Source of the DNA: 54-19 sp038210655
GTDB taxonomy: Bacteria; Chloroflexota; Chloroflexia; Chloroheliales; Chloroheliaceae
Length of the DNA: 64,000 bases
Direction: 5' to 3'
NCBI GenBank assembly: GCA_038210655.1
Contig: JBBQWM010000012.1
Location: forward strand, 1-64,000
The notes below the pieces were generated by a model. The model saw nothing but the letters and a program-made list of their open reading frames with translations. It searched no databases and was not told where the DNA came from. The translations under genes and the position numbers were made by a program. Positions 1-8,637 of this stretch are shown here, piece by piece (position 1 is the stretch's first letter; each line of letters starts with the position of its first letter).

Positions 1-94
1 CAAGCTGGCTTGCACTGGGCTTAACCACATCAAAACTTAAAGCGTTGGCAATCAATAACTTCTCCAGACCGTTTTTGATTGCTGAATGGGACAT
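1..94 (-). CDS. Possible N-terminus of a gene cut by the window edge
   Basis: An open frame starts at an ATG at 94 and runs leftward out of the window for 31 codons (MSHSAIKNGLEKLLIANALS then more). It has no stop before the edge and there is an in-frame stop upstream of the ATG. No strong ribosome binding site precedes it and the fragment is too short to assign to a family. It may be a real partial gene or chance. Confidence 0.25.
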   Translation of the reverse strand, partial: MSHSAIKNGLEKLLIANALSFDVVKPSASQL

Positions 95-143
95 CGCTAT
101 CGATTTGACAAATTCATTCTAACCTTAACTTGTAACCTATGCG

Positions 144-358
144 CTAAAGCCTATCCGAAAAATCTAGGGACGATCTACAGGCGGAGCCATATCCAACAAG
201 GATGAAGGATGAGGGATGAAAAGGGACTGAGGACTGAGAACTGAGTAGTCCAGTTGTATAACATTGCTCTGCCAATGGATTTCCTCTTTCATCTCTCATC
301 CCTTATACTTCATCCTTCATCCTTGTTGAACCCAATGGATTTTTCGCACAGGCTTTAG
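144..358. repeat. Family A MITE-like element with terminal inverted repeats
   Basis: The left end carries AAGCCTATCCGAAAAATC and the right end, read on the other strand, AAGCCTGTGCGAAAAATC, so the termini match apart from two positions. Inside are a second inverted repeat built from GGATGAAGGATGAGGGATGA (about 199-225 against 286-327), a tandem GGACTGA stretch and a CATTGCTCTGCCAATGG core. Related copies lie at 4148-4260, 17806-17965, 29698-29804 and 62453-62580. The right terminus supplies the TAA stop codon of the neighbouring gene on the minus strand. Confidence 0.75.
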
Positions 359-678
359 GCGGACGAACTTCGCTCAAGTTGGGCAAGTAAGTGGGAGACC
401 TGGGTTTGTGGTTCGCCCAGGCGGGCCAGCGCCTTTTGAACCTGCTCCAAATTATCGCTCTCTAAGTTCTGTAGCACCTGGACTTCGGCTTCGCGCACCA
501 AATTATCGCGTAGCTCGATCAAAGCCAGATGCAGTTGATTGGACAGCTTGAGCAAATAACTATCGAGAGCGTGGCGGGCCTCTGGTGGAAGCGCTTCGGC
601 GGCAAGTACTGCGTTTTGCTCTGGCCCTTCTTCTCTATCGTTCTGCTCTATTTTTTGCTTTTGAGTAAAAGCAATCAT
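355..678 (-). CDS. Hypothetical small helical protein (107 aa)
   Basis: I do not recognise a family. The chosen ATG at 678 follows GGGGGTG by about six bases; a longer frame reaching 783 lacks a comparable ribosome binding site. The product is rich in Leu, Glu, Gln and Ala with no signal peptide or membrane segment, and residues 35-105 look like one long helix or a coiled coil (LIELRDNLVREAEVQVLQNL). This suggests a small cytoplasmic oligomeric or accessory protein. The stop codon lies in the end of the adjacent family A repeat, so the C-terminus may have been trimmed or extended by that insertion. Confidence 0.55.
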   Translation of the reverse strand: MIAFTQKQKIEQNDREEGPEQNAVLAAEALPPEARHALDSYLLKLSNQLHLALIELRDNLVREAEVQVLQNLESDNLEQVQKALARLGEPQTQVSHLLAQLERSSSA

Positions 679-931
679 CTTAGACACCCCCAATAGTTTA
701 TTGCCTTCCAGTATTAGCAAGTGAAGGTTTGCTTTTGTCCTGTGTCTTAAGTGTAAAATACTATCTGTCCAAAAGTGTCGCATCAGTGTCCCAGGTTTGA
801 AACAGATTCTGACACAACCTCTTTGCTAGGAGCCAATCTAATAGCCATTAGGAGACAGACGCTAAGGATCAATCTGGGTAGGGGCGAATTTTTAAGCCAA
901 TAGGGATATGTCAAAAAGAGGGATTAACTAC

Positions 932-960
932 TAGACATAAGAATGTAGTTATGTTATTAT
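932..960 (+). promoter_or_regulatory. Predicted sigma70-type promoter of the carboxypeptidase gene
   Basis: TAGACA at 932-937 and TATTAT at 955-960 are separated by 17 bases. Transcription would start near 967, leaving a leader of about 85 nt before the coding sequence. Spacing and position support it; nothing else competes nearby. Confidence 0.5.
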
Positions 961-979
961 AGATCAAAGAAAGGTGGTT

Positions 980-1028
980 CTGGCTTTCGGCAAAGTCGGA
1001 ATGGATCGCTTCTAAACGAATAAGCCAG
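980..1028 (+). promoter_or_regulatory. Stem-loop in the leader of the carboxypeptidase gene
   Basis: CTGGCTT at 980-986 pairs with AAGCCAG at 1022-1028 around a 35-nt loop that itself contains short G/C-rich segments (TCGGCAAAGTCGGAA). It lies between the predicted transcription start and the ribosome binding site. I could not match it to a known riboswitch class; it may be a simple leader structure. Confidence 0.3.
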
Positions 1029-1051
1029 CTTGAAGGAAAGCTCACAGGCGC

Positions 1052-3424
1052 TTGAACAAGCACACCGGATCGTCACAAAATCGCCTTACCCCAACCGGGA
1101 CGGGCCAATATACTTACCCCAAACATCTGGCACTTGGGCTGGCTCTTTGGCTGTCTTTAAGTTTGAGCCTGGCTTTGTTTACGCCGAGCCTGGCAGTTGC
1201 CGCGCCCGACCCCATTTCACCTTCGGTTAACGCCGCGACTGCAATTGCGGTAGATGCTTCCAGCGCCCGTATCCTCTATAGCAAAAATATGCACCGCCGC
1301 CTACCGATGGCAAGCACCACCAAAATTATGACCGCCCTGACCGCTCTGTGGATCGAAGGCACTAATCTGTCCGATACTTATCAGGTCGTCAAAGAGGATT
1401 TGGTGGGTGAGGCAGCGATGGGTTTGCGGAACGGCGAAGTGGTCAGTTTTGAGGCATTGCTCTACGGTTTGATGCTCAACAGTGGGAACGATGCAGCAAT
1501 GGCAATTGCTCACTACGCCGGAGCCAAATTACCCAATACCGGGGCCGACCCGGTCACGCGCTTCGTGGAGCGGATGAACCAGAACGCCGTCAATTTGGGT
1601 ATGCGTAACAGCCATTATGCCAATCCACACGGCCTCGATCAAGCCGAACACTATACCAGCGCCTTCGATCTGGCAATTACCGGTTGGTACGCCCTTAAAA
1701 ACCCGACCCTTAGCAAAATTGTGGCAACTCGTTCAACCTTGATAGCCGGGCATAATTTAGCAAATATCAACCGACTCTTGCAACGCTACGGCGGGGCTAA
1801 TGGGATTAAACCGGGCTTTACCGACAACGCCGGATATTGTCTAGTCGCCAGCGCCAGCCGAGGCGGTCAAACCGTCATCTCGGTTATCATGGGTGACGAT
1901 GCCCGTAGCTATAACTCCGACCCTGATACGTTGCTCAATTATGGATTCAGCCAGCTAAGCCAGTCGGAAATTCAGCAAACTATCCAGCAGGGCGCGACTA
2001 CCGCGACCGCCACTGATTTCCTGGGCCGGGCGAGTGGCGACCGATTGATCCCCCTTAACAGCGCGACGGTGGGCGGTTCTGCCAATAACGCTAATATCGT
2101 CAATATTCCGGCGAACGGCGGGGTTATCAACGCGCAAATCAACCAGGGCCAAATCACCCCCGGCGCAACTATCACACCCCAGACCGATAATACCTCCTCG
2201 ACTGGCAGCAGTGATACTTCCTCGACTAAAAAAGAAGGTGGCTTCAACCTGTTTGGCTTGCTTTTCGTGCTGTTGATCGCGGTTGGGGTTTTTTACTGCC
2301 TGTTGCGCTTTACCCCGCTAGGGGGCGACCGAGGCAGAAGTATTTCCTATTTGATGGAAGATTATGCCGCCAGAGGGTTTCAGTTGGCCCGGAGCGGGGT
2401 ACAAAAGGTCTGGGGTTTTGTGCGGCCCGGTTCGCACGAAGATCAACCCGAACAGCAAAGTTTGGCTCGACCTCGCCCAACTTCGCCGCCAACCAACCCA
2501 ATGATGGCTCAACCAGACCGCCGTCCGACGGTGCCACCCGATCCGAACCGCGTCAGCCGACCGCGTACCACTTCCACCTATACCCGGATCGAAACCAACC
2601 TTTCGGATGAGCCGAGCAATGATACCGAGGCCGAGCAGCCAAATCGCCAGCGTCCGGCCCGACCTATCGGCTATTCGGGCGATACGCCCCTCCAACCCCG
2701 CACCCGCCCAAACACCGAACCGCCAACCGGCTTTAAGGCTCCGGCCTCGGAAGGGCTACGCGGCCCGAACCCACTAGAAAATTTCTTTGACGATGTTGAC
2801 CCATTTAAGGCCGATTTGTCGGGCGACTTTAAACCAGCCTCAACCGAGCCGGCCCCGCCTAAACCTTTGCCCCCCACCCGACCGGCCTTCGATTACCCGA
2901 ATCGGACTGCTGCCGAACCGCAGCAAAAGCCGGATGAATCTTCGAGCGGCTATCGGTTGCCGCCAACTTCCCGTCCGCACCCGCTTTCGGACAGCTTTGG
3001 TACGCCTTCGCGTCCGCCTCTCAACCCAGGGATCGGCCCGTCTACACCGCCGGGGGGCAGTAGCTATGTCCCGCCACGTAGCAATACAACCCCGCCTCCT
3101 GCCCCCCGTCCACCTGCCGAAAGCCTCGAAAATTTGGCGATGCGGGCGCGACAGGCTATCGATTATGCTTATGCCGGGCGGATCGGAGCCAGTACCGACG
3201 AATTTCGCCGGGTGGTCGATCAAGAACCGCTGTTCGATTTCGGTAGCATTGAGGAATTTGATCAGATGCCCTTGCTAGGCTTTAAGGCCCTGGCGACCGC
3301 TTACCGGGATAGTGGGCATTTCAAATTTGCCATTTTGCTCCTCGATATGGCTATCGACCATTACCCCAATAACCTCGAACTCCGCAGTATGCAACGCAAT
3401 ATCCGCCGCGATGCCGAGCAGTAA
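1052..3424 (+). CDS. D-alanyl-D-alanine carboxypeptidase (peptidase S11) with long C-terminal extension
   Basis: Penicillin-binding D,D-carboxypeptidase that trims peptidoglycan stem peptides outside the membrane. Residues 27-50 form a hydrophobic signal region ending AVA-AP. The S11 motifs are visible: SxxK at S88-T-T-K91, SGN at 144-146, and KPGFT at 253-257 where most relatives have KTG. Typical enzymes end near 400 residues; here a membrane segment (about 399-419) is followed by roughly 270 residues rich in Pro, Arg and Thr, then a globular tail (about 690-790, SLENLAMRARQAIDYAYAGR) resembling a TPR/helical repeat. Total 790 aa. The start is a TTG after GAAGGAAAG, at loose spacing, so it could be a few codons off. 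The next gene encodes a TPR membrane protein, which may be a partner. Confidence 0.85.
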   Translation: MNKHTGSSQNRLTPTGTGQYTYPKHLALGLALWLSLSLSLALFTPSLAVAAPDPISPSVNAATAIAVDASSARILYSKNMHRRLPMASTTKIMTALTALWIEGTNLSDTYQVVKEDLVGEAAMGLRNGEVVSFEALLYGLMLNSGNDAAMAIAHYAGAKLPNTGADPVTRFVERMNQNAVNLGMRNSHYANPHGLDQAEHYTSAFDLAITGWYALKNPTLSKIVATRSTLIAGHNLANINRLLQRYGGANGIKPGFTDNAGYCLVASASRGGQTVISVIMGDDARSYNSDPDTLLNYGFSQLSQSEIQQTIQQGATTATATDFLGRASGDRLIPLNSATVGGSANNANIVNIPANGGVINAQINQGQITPGATITPQTDNTSSTGSSDTSSTKKEGGFNLFGLLFVLLIAVGVFYCLLRFTPLGGDRGRSISYLMEDYAARGFQLARSGVQKVWGFVRPGSHEDQPEQQSLARPRPTSPPTNPMMAQPDRRPTVPPDPNRVSRPRTTSTYTRIETNLSDEPSNDTEAEQPNRQRPARPIGYSGDTPLQPRTRPNTEPPTGFKAPASEGLRGPNPLENFFDDVDPFKADLSGDFKPASTEPAPPKPLPPTRPAFDYPNRTAAEPQQKPDESSSGYRLPPTSRPHPLSDSFGTPSRPPLNPGIGPSTPPGGSSYVPPRSNTTPPPAPRPPAESLENLAMRARQAIDYAYAGRIGASTDEFRRVVDQEPLFDFGSIEEFDQMPLLGFKALATAYRDSGHFKFAILLLDMAIDHYPNNLELRSMQRNIRRDAEQ

Positions 3425-3541
3425 ATTTTCGATTGAGCCAACAAACTATTCAATTAAATTTAGACTTATGCTATACTTCAAAAGTCGGTACTAGAAATCG
3501 GAACGCTCAAGGCGGCGGAGAGCCTAACTTGGAGTAGCAAA

Positions 3542-4150
3542 ATGCTCGGATGGTTGCAAATCCCCCTTTATCTGCTTTTGTGTAGTGGATTGGCGCTCGT
3601 AACGCTTTTTATAGTTATGGCGACGATCCGGGGTTGCCAGTTGCAATGGATCGAAATACGCTTTCGGCGGCAGTTTGCAACCAAACAATATGACGAAGCC
3701 TTAAATACGCTTGACCAGGCCCTCAAGCTAAATCCGACCAACCCGATTTATTATCATCAACGCGCCAAAATTCATGCCGAACTGGACGACTTTTTGTCGG
3801 CGGAAGAAGATTACACGCACGGCATGCGCTTTGCTCAGGGTGCTACCGCCTACGCCGGACGAGCCTCGGTACGCTTGGCGCTCGGTCGCTACAAAGAAAG
3901 TTTGATTGATGCCAACCATGCTATCGCGTGTAGTCGGCTGTGGTGGCGGGGTTACTACGAACGAGGCCGAGCCTACGCCGCACTTGGGCATTACGCGATT
4001 GCGCTGGAAGATTTTAACCAAACCCTCGAATTAAACCGGGTTCCACCCCCCGAAGTCTATCTGGCCCGCGCCGAAGCCGCTACTCATCTCGGTGATACCG
4101 AAACGGCAGGTCGCGACCGTCTCCGCGCCGAAGAACTCTTGCGCCGCTAG
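3542..4150 (+). CDS. Membrane-anchored TPR-repeat protein
   Basis: A 202-aa protein with one N-terminal membrane segment (residues about 5-28, IPLYLLLCSGLALVTLFIVM) followed by tetratricopeptide repeats from about residue 45 to 195. Consensus-like pieces include YDEALNTLDQALKLNPTNPI, ARASVRLALGRYKESLIDAN and GRAYAALGHYAIALEDFNQT. TPR arrays act as protein-protein scaffolds; the partner is unknown. The ATG at 3542 follows TTGGAG at good spacing. It lies 117 bp after the carboxypeptidase gene, whose own tail also looks TPR-like, so a shared envelope role is possible (inference). Its TAG stop coincides with the edge of a family A repeat. Confidence 0.8.
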   Translation: MLGWLQIPLYLLLCSGLALVTLFIVMATIRGCQLQWIEIRFRRQFATKQYDEALNTLDQALKLNPTNPIYYHQRAKIHAELDDFLSAEEDYTHGMRFAQGATAYAGRASVRLALGRYKESLIDANHAIACSRLWWRGYYERGRAYAALGHYAIALEDFNQTLELNRVPPPEVYLARAEAATHLGDTETAGRDRLRAEELLRR

Positions 4151-4260
4151 ACCCGTCCATTGACGGAGCAATGTCTAACAAAGACCGGGGTATTATGTTG
4201 GATATGGCTCCGCCCATAAACCGTCCCTAGATCGCCCCTAGATTTTCGGTTAGGTTCTTA
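4148..4260. repeat. Family A repeat, copy 2
   Basis: Shares with the copy at 144-358 the terminal segment CCGAAAATCTAGGG (minus-strand reading), the motif GGCGGAGCCATATCCAACA and the core CCATTGACGGAGCAATGTC. It starts at the TAG stop codon of the TPR gene. It fills most of the gap to the permease gene. Confidence 0.65.
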
Positions 4261-4388
4261 ATTACAGCCGGAGTACCGGAGTAGCAAGCTATGGTAAGGC
4301 ACTCTCCGATGTGTTAATATATTAGCTAGATTTGGCCTTAGCAAGCAGTAAACTGATAAATTCTTTTAGCATGCGGAGAAACTTTCTT

Positions 4389-5792
4389 ATGATAGAACAA
4401 AACCAAACAAGCCTCAAGGGTGGTACACCCCCGCTCGAAGAAATCAAATTTTCCTCCCTGGCAAAACGCTGGACGGTTGTCATACTGGTCGCCCTAATGA
4501 TTTTATTTTTGCTCCATGTTTGGGAAGCCTTACCACCGTTTATCTGGGCGATTGTGACAGCTTTTGTGTTTAATGGCCCGCTCAAGGCGCTGTCCAATCG
4601 GTTTGGCGGGCCACGCTGGGTCTGGGCCGTCGGCATTTACCTGATTTTCTTTGCGGTGCTGGGGGCGGCCCTGGTCTGGCTAATACCAGCTATCACCAAA
4701 GAGGCCAAAGTTCTATCAAATGATATTCCTATTATTCGGGCCAACGTGGATGACTACCTCGACAAGAACACCACCGTCAATCTGGTAGGCATTGAAATCG
4801 CCTCTGAAACGGCTCGTAATAGTATCAATAGCGTATTAGATCGGTTGCCAGACATCGCCCGCGAACTTGGCCCCGGACTGCTTTCCAAAACCTTTCGCTT
4901 CGTGATCGACTTCCTGCTCTATATTATTGCCACTTTCTATTTTATGCTGATGGGAGGTCGGGCGATCTGGGGCTTTATTAATACGCTACCACTTCTGTAT
5001 CGGGGTGAAATCCGCAACCTCGTAGTTCGCATGAATATAGTTTTGGGAGCCTATATCAAAGGGCAGATTTTGCTGGTACTGATAATGAGTGTTGCCTCGT
5101 TTATTACTCTGACTGTACTAGGGATACGTTACTCTTTGCTGCTGGGTATAATGGTTGGAGTCTTAGAACTGGTTCCTTTTGTGGGGCCGTATCTAGCAAT
5201 CACAATTTGCAGCGTGGTAGCCTTTTTCCAGCCAAAAGGCAATTTTGGTCTGAGCGGGGCTTTGCTGGTTATTCTGGTGGTTGTGCTACTGTTTATCTTG
5301 CGCCAGTTGGAAGATTATCTGGTTATCCCGAATATCATCGGGCGGATCGTAGAGTTACCGCCTTTGCTAGTAATCTTCTCGATTATCACCGGGGCAGCGT
5401 TGTTAGGGCCGATGGGTCTTTTGCTGGCTGTACCTATCGTGGCGGTAGTCAAAATTGTGGTGGGCTATCTTTATTATAAGCTGGTCGATGCCGACCGACA
5501 GAAATTATTCGTTCCAGCCGATACCAACTTTGAAAGCTTGTTTAAGACTCTGAACGATTATCCGCCAATGTCAAGACTGCTGATCGTGACCGACCCACAA
5601 GCCGAGTATTTGCACGACCCGACAGCGTTGGAACAAATACGCGAACTTGGCATGCGAAAACCGCTCGACATGGCTTTCTATTGCGGTAAAGAGGGTGATG
5701 CTGCCGAGAAAACGGCCCACCACTTGCGCGGAATGGGCTTTGCAATTATCACAATGGAGCAGGAGCATTTTCTGAGCAATTCTAATAGTTGA
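4389..5792 (+). CDS. AI-2E family permease (PF01594-type)
   Basis: Polytopic inner-membrane protein of the AI-2E family, whose characterised members export autoinducer-2 or act as Na+/H+ antiporters; the substrate here cannot be told. Hydrophobic segments cluster near the N-terminus (VVILVALMILFLL, AVGIYLIFFAVLGAALV) and again over residues about 180-370. The family signature region is clear (LGIMVGVLELVPFVGPYLA, then LEDYLVIPNIIGRIVELPPL, then GPMGLLLAVPIVAVVKIVV). The family usually ends soon after the last helix; here about 85 more hydrophilic residues follow. I chose the ATG at 4389 because GGAG lies 10 bases upstream; in-frame ATG 4371 and TTG 4332 have weaker sites. Confidence 0.85.
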   Translation: MIEQNQTSLKGGTPPLEEIKFSSLAKRWTVVILVALMILFLLHVWEALPPFIWAIVTAFVFNGPLKALSNRFGGPRWVWAVGIYLIFFAVLGAALVWLIPAITKEAKVLSNDIPIIRANVDDYLDKNTTVNLVGIEIASETARNSINSVLDRLPDIARELGPGLLSKTFRFVIDFLLYIIATFYFMLMGGRAIWGFINTLPLLYRGEIRNLVVRMNIVLGAYIKGQILLVLIMSVASFITLTVLGIRYSLLLGIMVGVLELVPFVGPYLAITICSVVAFFQPKGNFGLSGALLVILVVVLLFILRQLEDYLVIPNIIGRIVELPPLLVIFSIITGAALLGPMGLLLAVPIVAVVKIVVGYLYYKLVDADRQKLFVPADTNFESLFKTLNDYPPMSRLLIVTDPQAEYLHDPTALEQIRELGMRKPLDMAFYCGKEGDAAEKTAHHLRGMGFAIITMEQEHFLSNSNS

Positions 5793-5794
5793 GC

Positions 5795-5841
5795 AGGTAT
5801 TAAATATCAGGTGCTTGCCTGGCATCTGATACTTGATACCT
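5795..5841. terminator. Family E hairpin acting as likely terminator
   Basis: AGGTATTAAATATCAGGTGC (5795-5814) is nearly complementary to 5822-5841 around a 7-nt loop and is followed by TTATTTTATT. It begins two bases after the permease stop codon. The same CTGATACCTGACACCTGA-type sequence recurs at 15085-15100, 15221-15239 and 18196-18250. Confidence 0.6.
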
Positions 5842-5893
5842 TATTTTATTATGTTACAGTCTATAAATAGTCTTTCTGCAATCAAGTAGTTAA

Positions 5894-7330
5894 ATGCGAC
5901 GGTTCTCTTTCTCGGAAATATGGCGCGAACGGAGCAGAGCGCTGATAGTAATCGGGATTTTGGTAGCGATCCTGGTTATACTCTCAGTGTTATTGTTGAT
6001 ACCCAATCGGCCTCCGCCCCGTCCGACGCTGCTTCCCGCTACGCCTAGCGCTGGTCTGCCGTCCCCGACCCCCAACCCGACAATCAGCCTGACTCCCACT
6101 CTAGTGCCTGCTCCGACCCCTACCCCGACTTTGCCGCCACGTACAGCCAGTCTCAACCCACAGCACGGTATTCACGCCCCGATAGCCAATCAGTGGAGCG
6201 ACCCGCAACGGCAAGCTCTGGCGGCTTTCAAAGATAGCAGTGGGCAAGCCGGAGCGCCAGGGTTGGTTTTGGCCCTGAGTAGCGATGTGCAAGCCAGCAA
6301 CAATCGCGCCCACGCTCGCCAGGAAGAAGACCTCTATCAGTATACCCGGCAAGGAACCGAAATTTACATCCGGCTTTACCCACAGCGTTTTCCGGGCGGC
6401 TTTACCGAAGCGGTCGAGACTTCCGGGGGTCGCAACACGCTTAGCGGTAGCCCGGAAGATGTCGCCGAAGATATTTATAATTTCGTGGACGGACAGCAAC
6501 GGCGCAACGGCTGGCATTTTAGCCAGATTATACCGGGCAACGAGCCAGACATTGAATGGCCTAACGAAGTGTATGCCCAAAATTTACTAGCCTGGGTCGG
6601 AAATGGCGACCCAACAAAGTATGCCATTATGAACCGCTTTTATAGCGAGGTCTACCGGGCCTGGCAACGCCGCCTCGAACGACCCGATGCGATCCCCTTT
6701 CAGGATGTGGTACTTTATTTTCCGCCACTCTCCCAGGACGCTACCCCCGACTCGACCACTCTCTACGCTACTTTCAATTTTTATCAGGGGAGTGGCCCTG
6801 AACAAAAAGTGGTCGGCAACCGTTACGATCCACTGCAAGAAGCAATCACGCTTTATCAACGCTTTAGCTGGCATAACTATTTCCAACCGGGTCGGGCCTG
6901 CCAGGATGTAACCGCCACCACCTTCCCCGATTGGCTCAAACGAGGTCTGGAAAGTGGCTGGCCCGCCGTTATTGGGGAGGCCGGTTGGTCGCCCGAAAAG
7001 TTGGTCTTGCCAACTCAACGCGATAGCCGGGCCGCGCTGGTCCGTTTCTGGCAACTGCTAGGAGTCAAGTGGGAACCAAAGCTTTATCAAGATGAGCGCC
7101 CTCAGTGGCGTACCTACGACGATCTTATCGATGGCGCACGCTTCGAGGACGATCTGCGTGACTTTACGGGTGGCTGTCATGTGCGTGGCCTGAAGCTGGC
7201 GAGACTACCCGGTATTGCCGTCTGGTTGGCCGGTTCGGATGGCAACTTTATCGCCGCATTGGGCGTAGAACCAGGACCACAAGGGGCGATCCGGCGCTGG
7301 ATGAGGGCCTACGCCAATCTCTTGTTATAA
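5894..7330 (+). CDS. Membrane-anchored glycoside hydrolase-like protein (clan GH-A fold)
   Basis: A 478-aa protein with an N-terminal membrane anchor (residues about 15-37), a Pro/Thr linker (about 38-80) and an extracytoplasmic catalytic-like domain. Two signatures point to a TIM-barrel clan GH-A retaining glycosidase: N216-E217-P218 (GNEPDIEW), which fits the acid/base Asn-Glu-Pro motif, and IGEAGW with E362 in the nucleophile position. Trp and Tyr residues suited to sugar binding are plentiful. The exact GH family and substrate are not evident. The start ATG has only a weak ribosome binding site. It is convergent with the MOSC gene, 30 bp away. Confidence 0.6.
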   Translation: MRRFSFSEIWRERSRALIVIGILVAILVILSVLLLIPNRPPPRPTLLPATPSAGLPSPTPNPTISLTPTLVPAPTPTPTLPPRTASLNPQHGIHAPIANQWSDPQRQALAAFKDSSGQAGAPGLVLALSSDVQASNNRAHARQEEDLYQYTRQGTEIYIRLYPQRFPGGFTEAVETSGGRNTLSGSPEDVAEDIYNFVDGQQRRNGWHFSQIIPGNEPDIEWPNEVYAQNLLAWVGNGDPTKYAIMNRFYSEVYRAWQRRLERPDAIPFQDVVLYFPPLSQDATPDSTTLYATFNFYQGSGPEQKVVGNRYDPLQEAITLYQRFSWHNYFQPGRACQDVTATTFPDWLKRGLESGWPAVIGEAGWSPEKLVLPTQRDSRAALVRFWQLLGVKWEPKLYQDERPQWRTYDDLIDGARFEDDLRDFTGGCHVRGLKLARLPGIAVWLAGSDGNFIAALGVEPGPQGAIRRWMRAYANLLL

Positions 7331-7360
7331 AGTCTGATGGTTGCACCTCAGCATGGAGAT

Positions 7361-7903
7361 TTAGACTGGCTTTAATGGCTGGTGTGGCTCTGATGGCAAT
7401 TCCAACTGGATTGGATCACCTGGACGCACCTCACCGCTAATCATGACAATCCCCATCACACCCGCTTTACGGATTAAATTACCCTGTTCATCACGGCCTA
7501 GCACCGCCTCCATAAGACCGGGCTGAATACCGTCAAGCTGAATGCAAGGATTACGCAAGCCAGTCAGTTCGACCACTGCTTCCAGACCTAGATGTAGCCG
7601 TGTGCCTGTCGGCAATTCCAGCAGTTCGATCCCGCGGGTCGTGATATTCTCGCCCATCTCACCAGCAGCTACAACGAAGCCAGCTTTACGAAGTTCATCG
7701 TGCAGTTCAGCGGGGATCAAATGCACCTGACGCAGATTTGGCTGACTCGGGTCGCGGGCCACTCGTGACCGATGCTTGACCGTAACACCCATGTGCGCGT
7801 CCTCCTCGACCCCTAATCCCGCCAGCAGTCGAATGCTCAGTTGCTCCGTTTTACGCATAGTATGGGAGGCACTTCTATGCACCACCTCAACGACCCCATT
7901 CAT
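7361..7903 (-). CDS. MOSC domain protein
   Basis: A 180-aa stand-alone MOSC (molybdenum cofactor sulfurase C-terminal) domain. Family hallmarks are EDAHMG (34-39, matching the usual GDAHAG), GENITTRGI (84-92) and a conserved Cys at 120 in GLRNPCIQLD. Such proteins are thought to bind or transfer sulfur to metal cofactors; the client here is unknown and no molybdoenzyme lies in the window. The ATG at 7903 is preceded by AAAAGGAGG at ideal spacing, and this ribosome binding site is the end of a family F repeat. Confidence 0.85.
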   Translation of the reverse strand: MNGVVEVVHRSASHTMRKTEQLSIRLLAGLGVEEDAHMGVTVKHRSRVARDPSQPNLRQVHLIPAELHDELRKAGFVVAAGEMGENITTRGIELLELPTGTRLHLGLEAVVELTGLRNPCIQLDGIQPGLMEAVLGRDEQGNLIRKAGVMGIVMISGEVRPGDPIQLELPSEPHQPLKPV

Positions 7904-7910
7904 CGAAACC

Positions 7911-7943
7911 TCCTTTTATATTAACAGGGATACACAGGATAAA
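7911..7943 (-). repeat. Family F repeat carrying the ribosome binding site of the MOSC gene
   Basis: Read on the minus strand, ATCCTGTGTATCCCTGTTAA is followed directly by TATAAAAGGAGG and then the MOSC start codon. Similar copies precede the VOC gene (52041-52078) and the MFS gene (63811-63855); a fourth lies at 18151-18180. Confidence 0.65.
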
Positions 7944-8016
7944 TTTAGCTTTGTTTATCCTCGATGCATCGGCTAACGTTCTTGGCCTGGCTGCGCTCCG
8001 CTTACCTACCTCGCTG

Positions 8017-8367
8017 CTAGGTAAGCAAAATCATAAGCTTGCCCATGACTTCTTCAAATACACTCTGAGGGAGTTCACAAATACGTTCTGCATTGCGGGC
8101 TTTCCAATCCAGGCTCTTAATTTGATCGGATAGAATAACACCGCTTACACCAAGCCCTGATGGAAGATGGACTTCCCACGGGTAGTTTTTGACCTGATTA
8201 GTAATAGGGCAAACAATAGCATGGCCGACCTTACCGTTATAACTATCGGGGGATAAAACAAGAGCAGGTCGTCTTTTGGCCTGCTCTCTTCCTAAGTGTG
8301 GGTCAAAATCCAACCACACTATATCACCGCGCATTGGTACATATTCAAAAATCAGAGACGCACTCAT
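8017..8367 (-). CDS. MazF/PemK-family mRNA interferase toxin
   Basis: A 116-aa toxin of the MazF/PemK family, which cuts single-stranded mRNA at short motifs. The diagnostic N-terminal block is present: RGDIVWLDFDPHLGREQAKR, then RPALVLSP, then CPITNQ and VILSDQIKSLDW. The length is typical. The ATG at 8367 follows AGGAG at about 10 bases, and this site overlaps the end of the antitoxin gene, which fits a co-translated toxin-antitoxin pair. An internal Met before RGDIV is a possible alternative start. It lies just left of the parAB genes. Confidence 0.9.
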   Translation of the reverse strand: MSASLIFEYVPMRGDIVWLDFDPHLGREQAKRRPALVLSPDSYNGKVGHAIVCPITNQVKNYPWEVHLPSGLGVSGVILSDQIKSLDWKARNAERICELPQSVFEEVMGKLMILLT

Positions 8368-8380
8368 TACAAGTTATCTC

Positions 8381-8623
8381 CTACCATACTTCCTGACCTA
8401 ATGCTGGCCCAGTACTAATTTCAGCGTGCAAATTATCCGCAGTTACGGCTTCTAACATCTGCTCTAAAGAATAGACCGGGCTTTGAACAGTCTCGATAAC
8501 CAGCTTTCCATCCACTATAGTTTCGCGTACTCTGGTCTTCTGATCCCAGTTCAATTGTTCCGCAATGGCTTTTGGAACGCGAATTGCAAGGCTGTTACCC
8601 CATTTATCAATTTGCCCTATCAC
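8381..8623 (-). CDS. AbrB/MazE-family antitoxin
   Basis: An 80-aa swapped-hairpin AbrB-type antitoxin (IGQIDKWGNSLAIRVPKAIA is the DNA-binding half), with an acidic C-terminal tail (SLEQMLEAVTADNLHAEIST) that would neutralise the adjacent toxin. It is the first gene of the pair, 13 bp before the toxin gene. I placed the start at GTG 8623 because AGGAGG at 8631-8636 is 7 bases upstream of it; another GTG at 8629 is only 1 base from that site. MazE-type proteins normally repress their own promoter. Confidence 0.85.
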   Translation of the reverse strand: MIGQIDKWGNSLAIRVPKAIAEQLNWDQKTRVRETIVDGKLVIETVQSPVYSLEQMLEAVTADNLHAEISTGPALGQEVW

Positions 8624-8637
8624 GTACACACCTCCTC

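Noticed and set aside
144..358. Insertion sequence with a transposase
   Set aside because: Terminal inverted repeats are present but the inside is too short and has no coding frame; treated as MITE-like.
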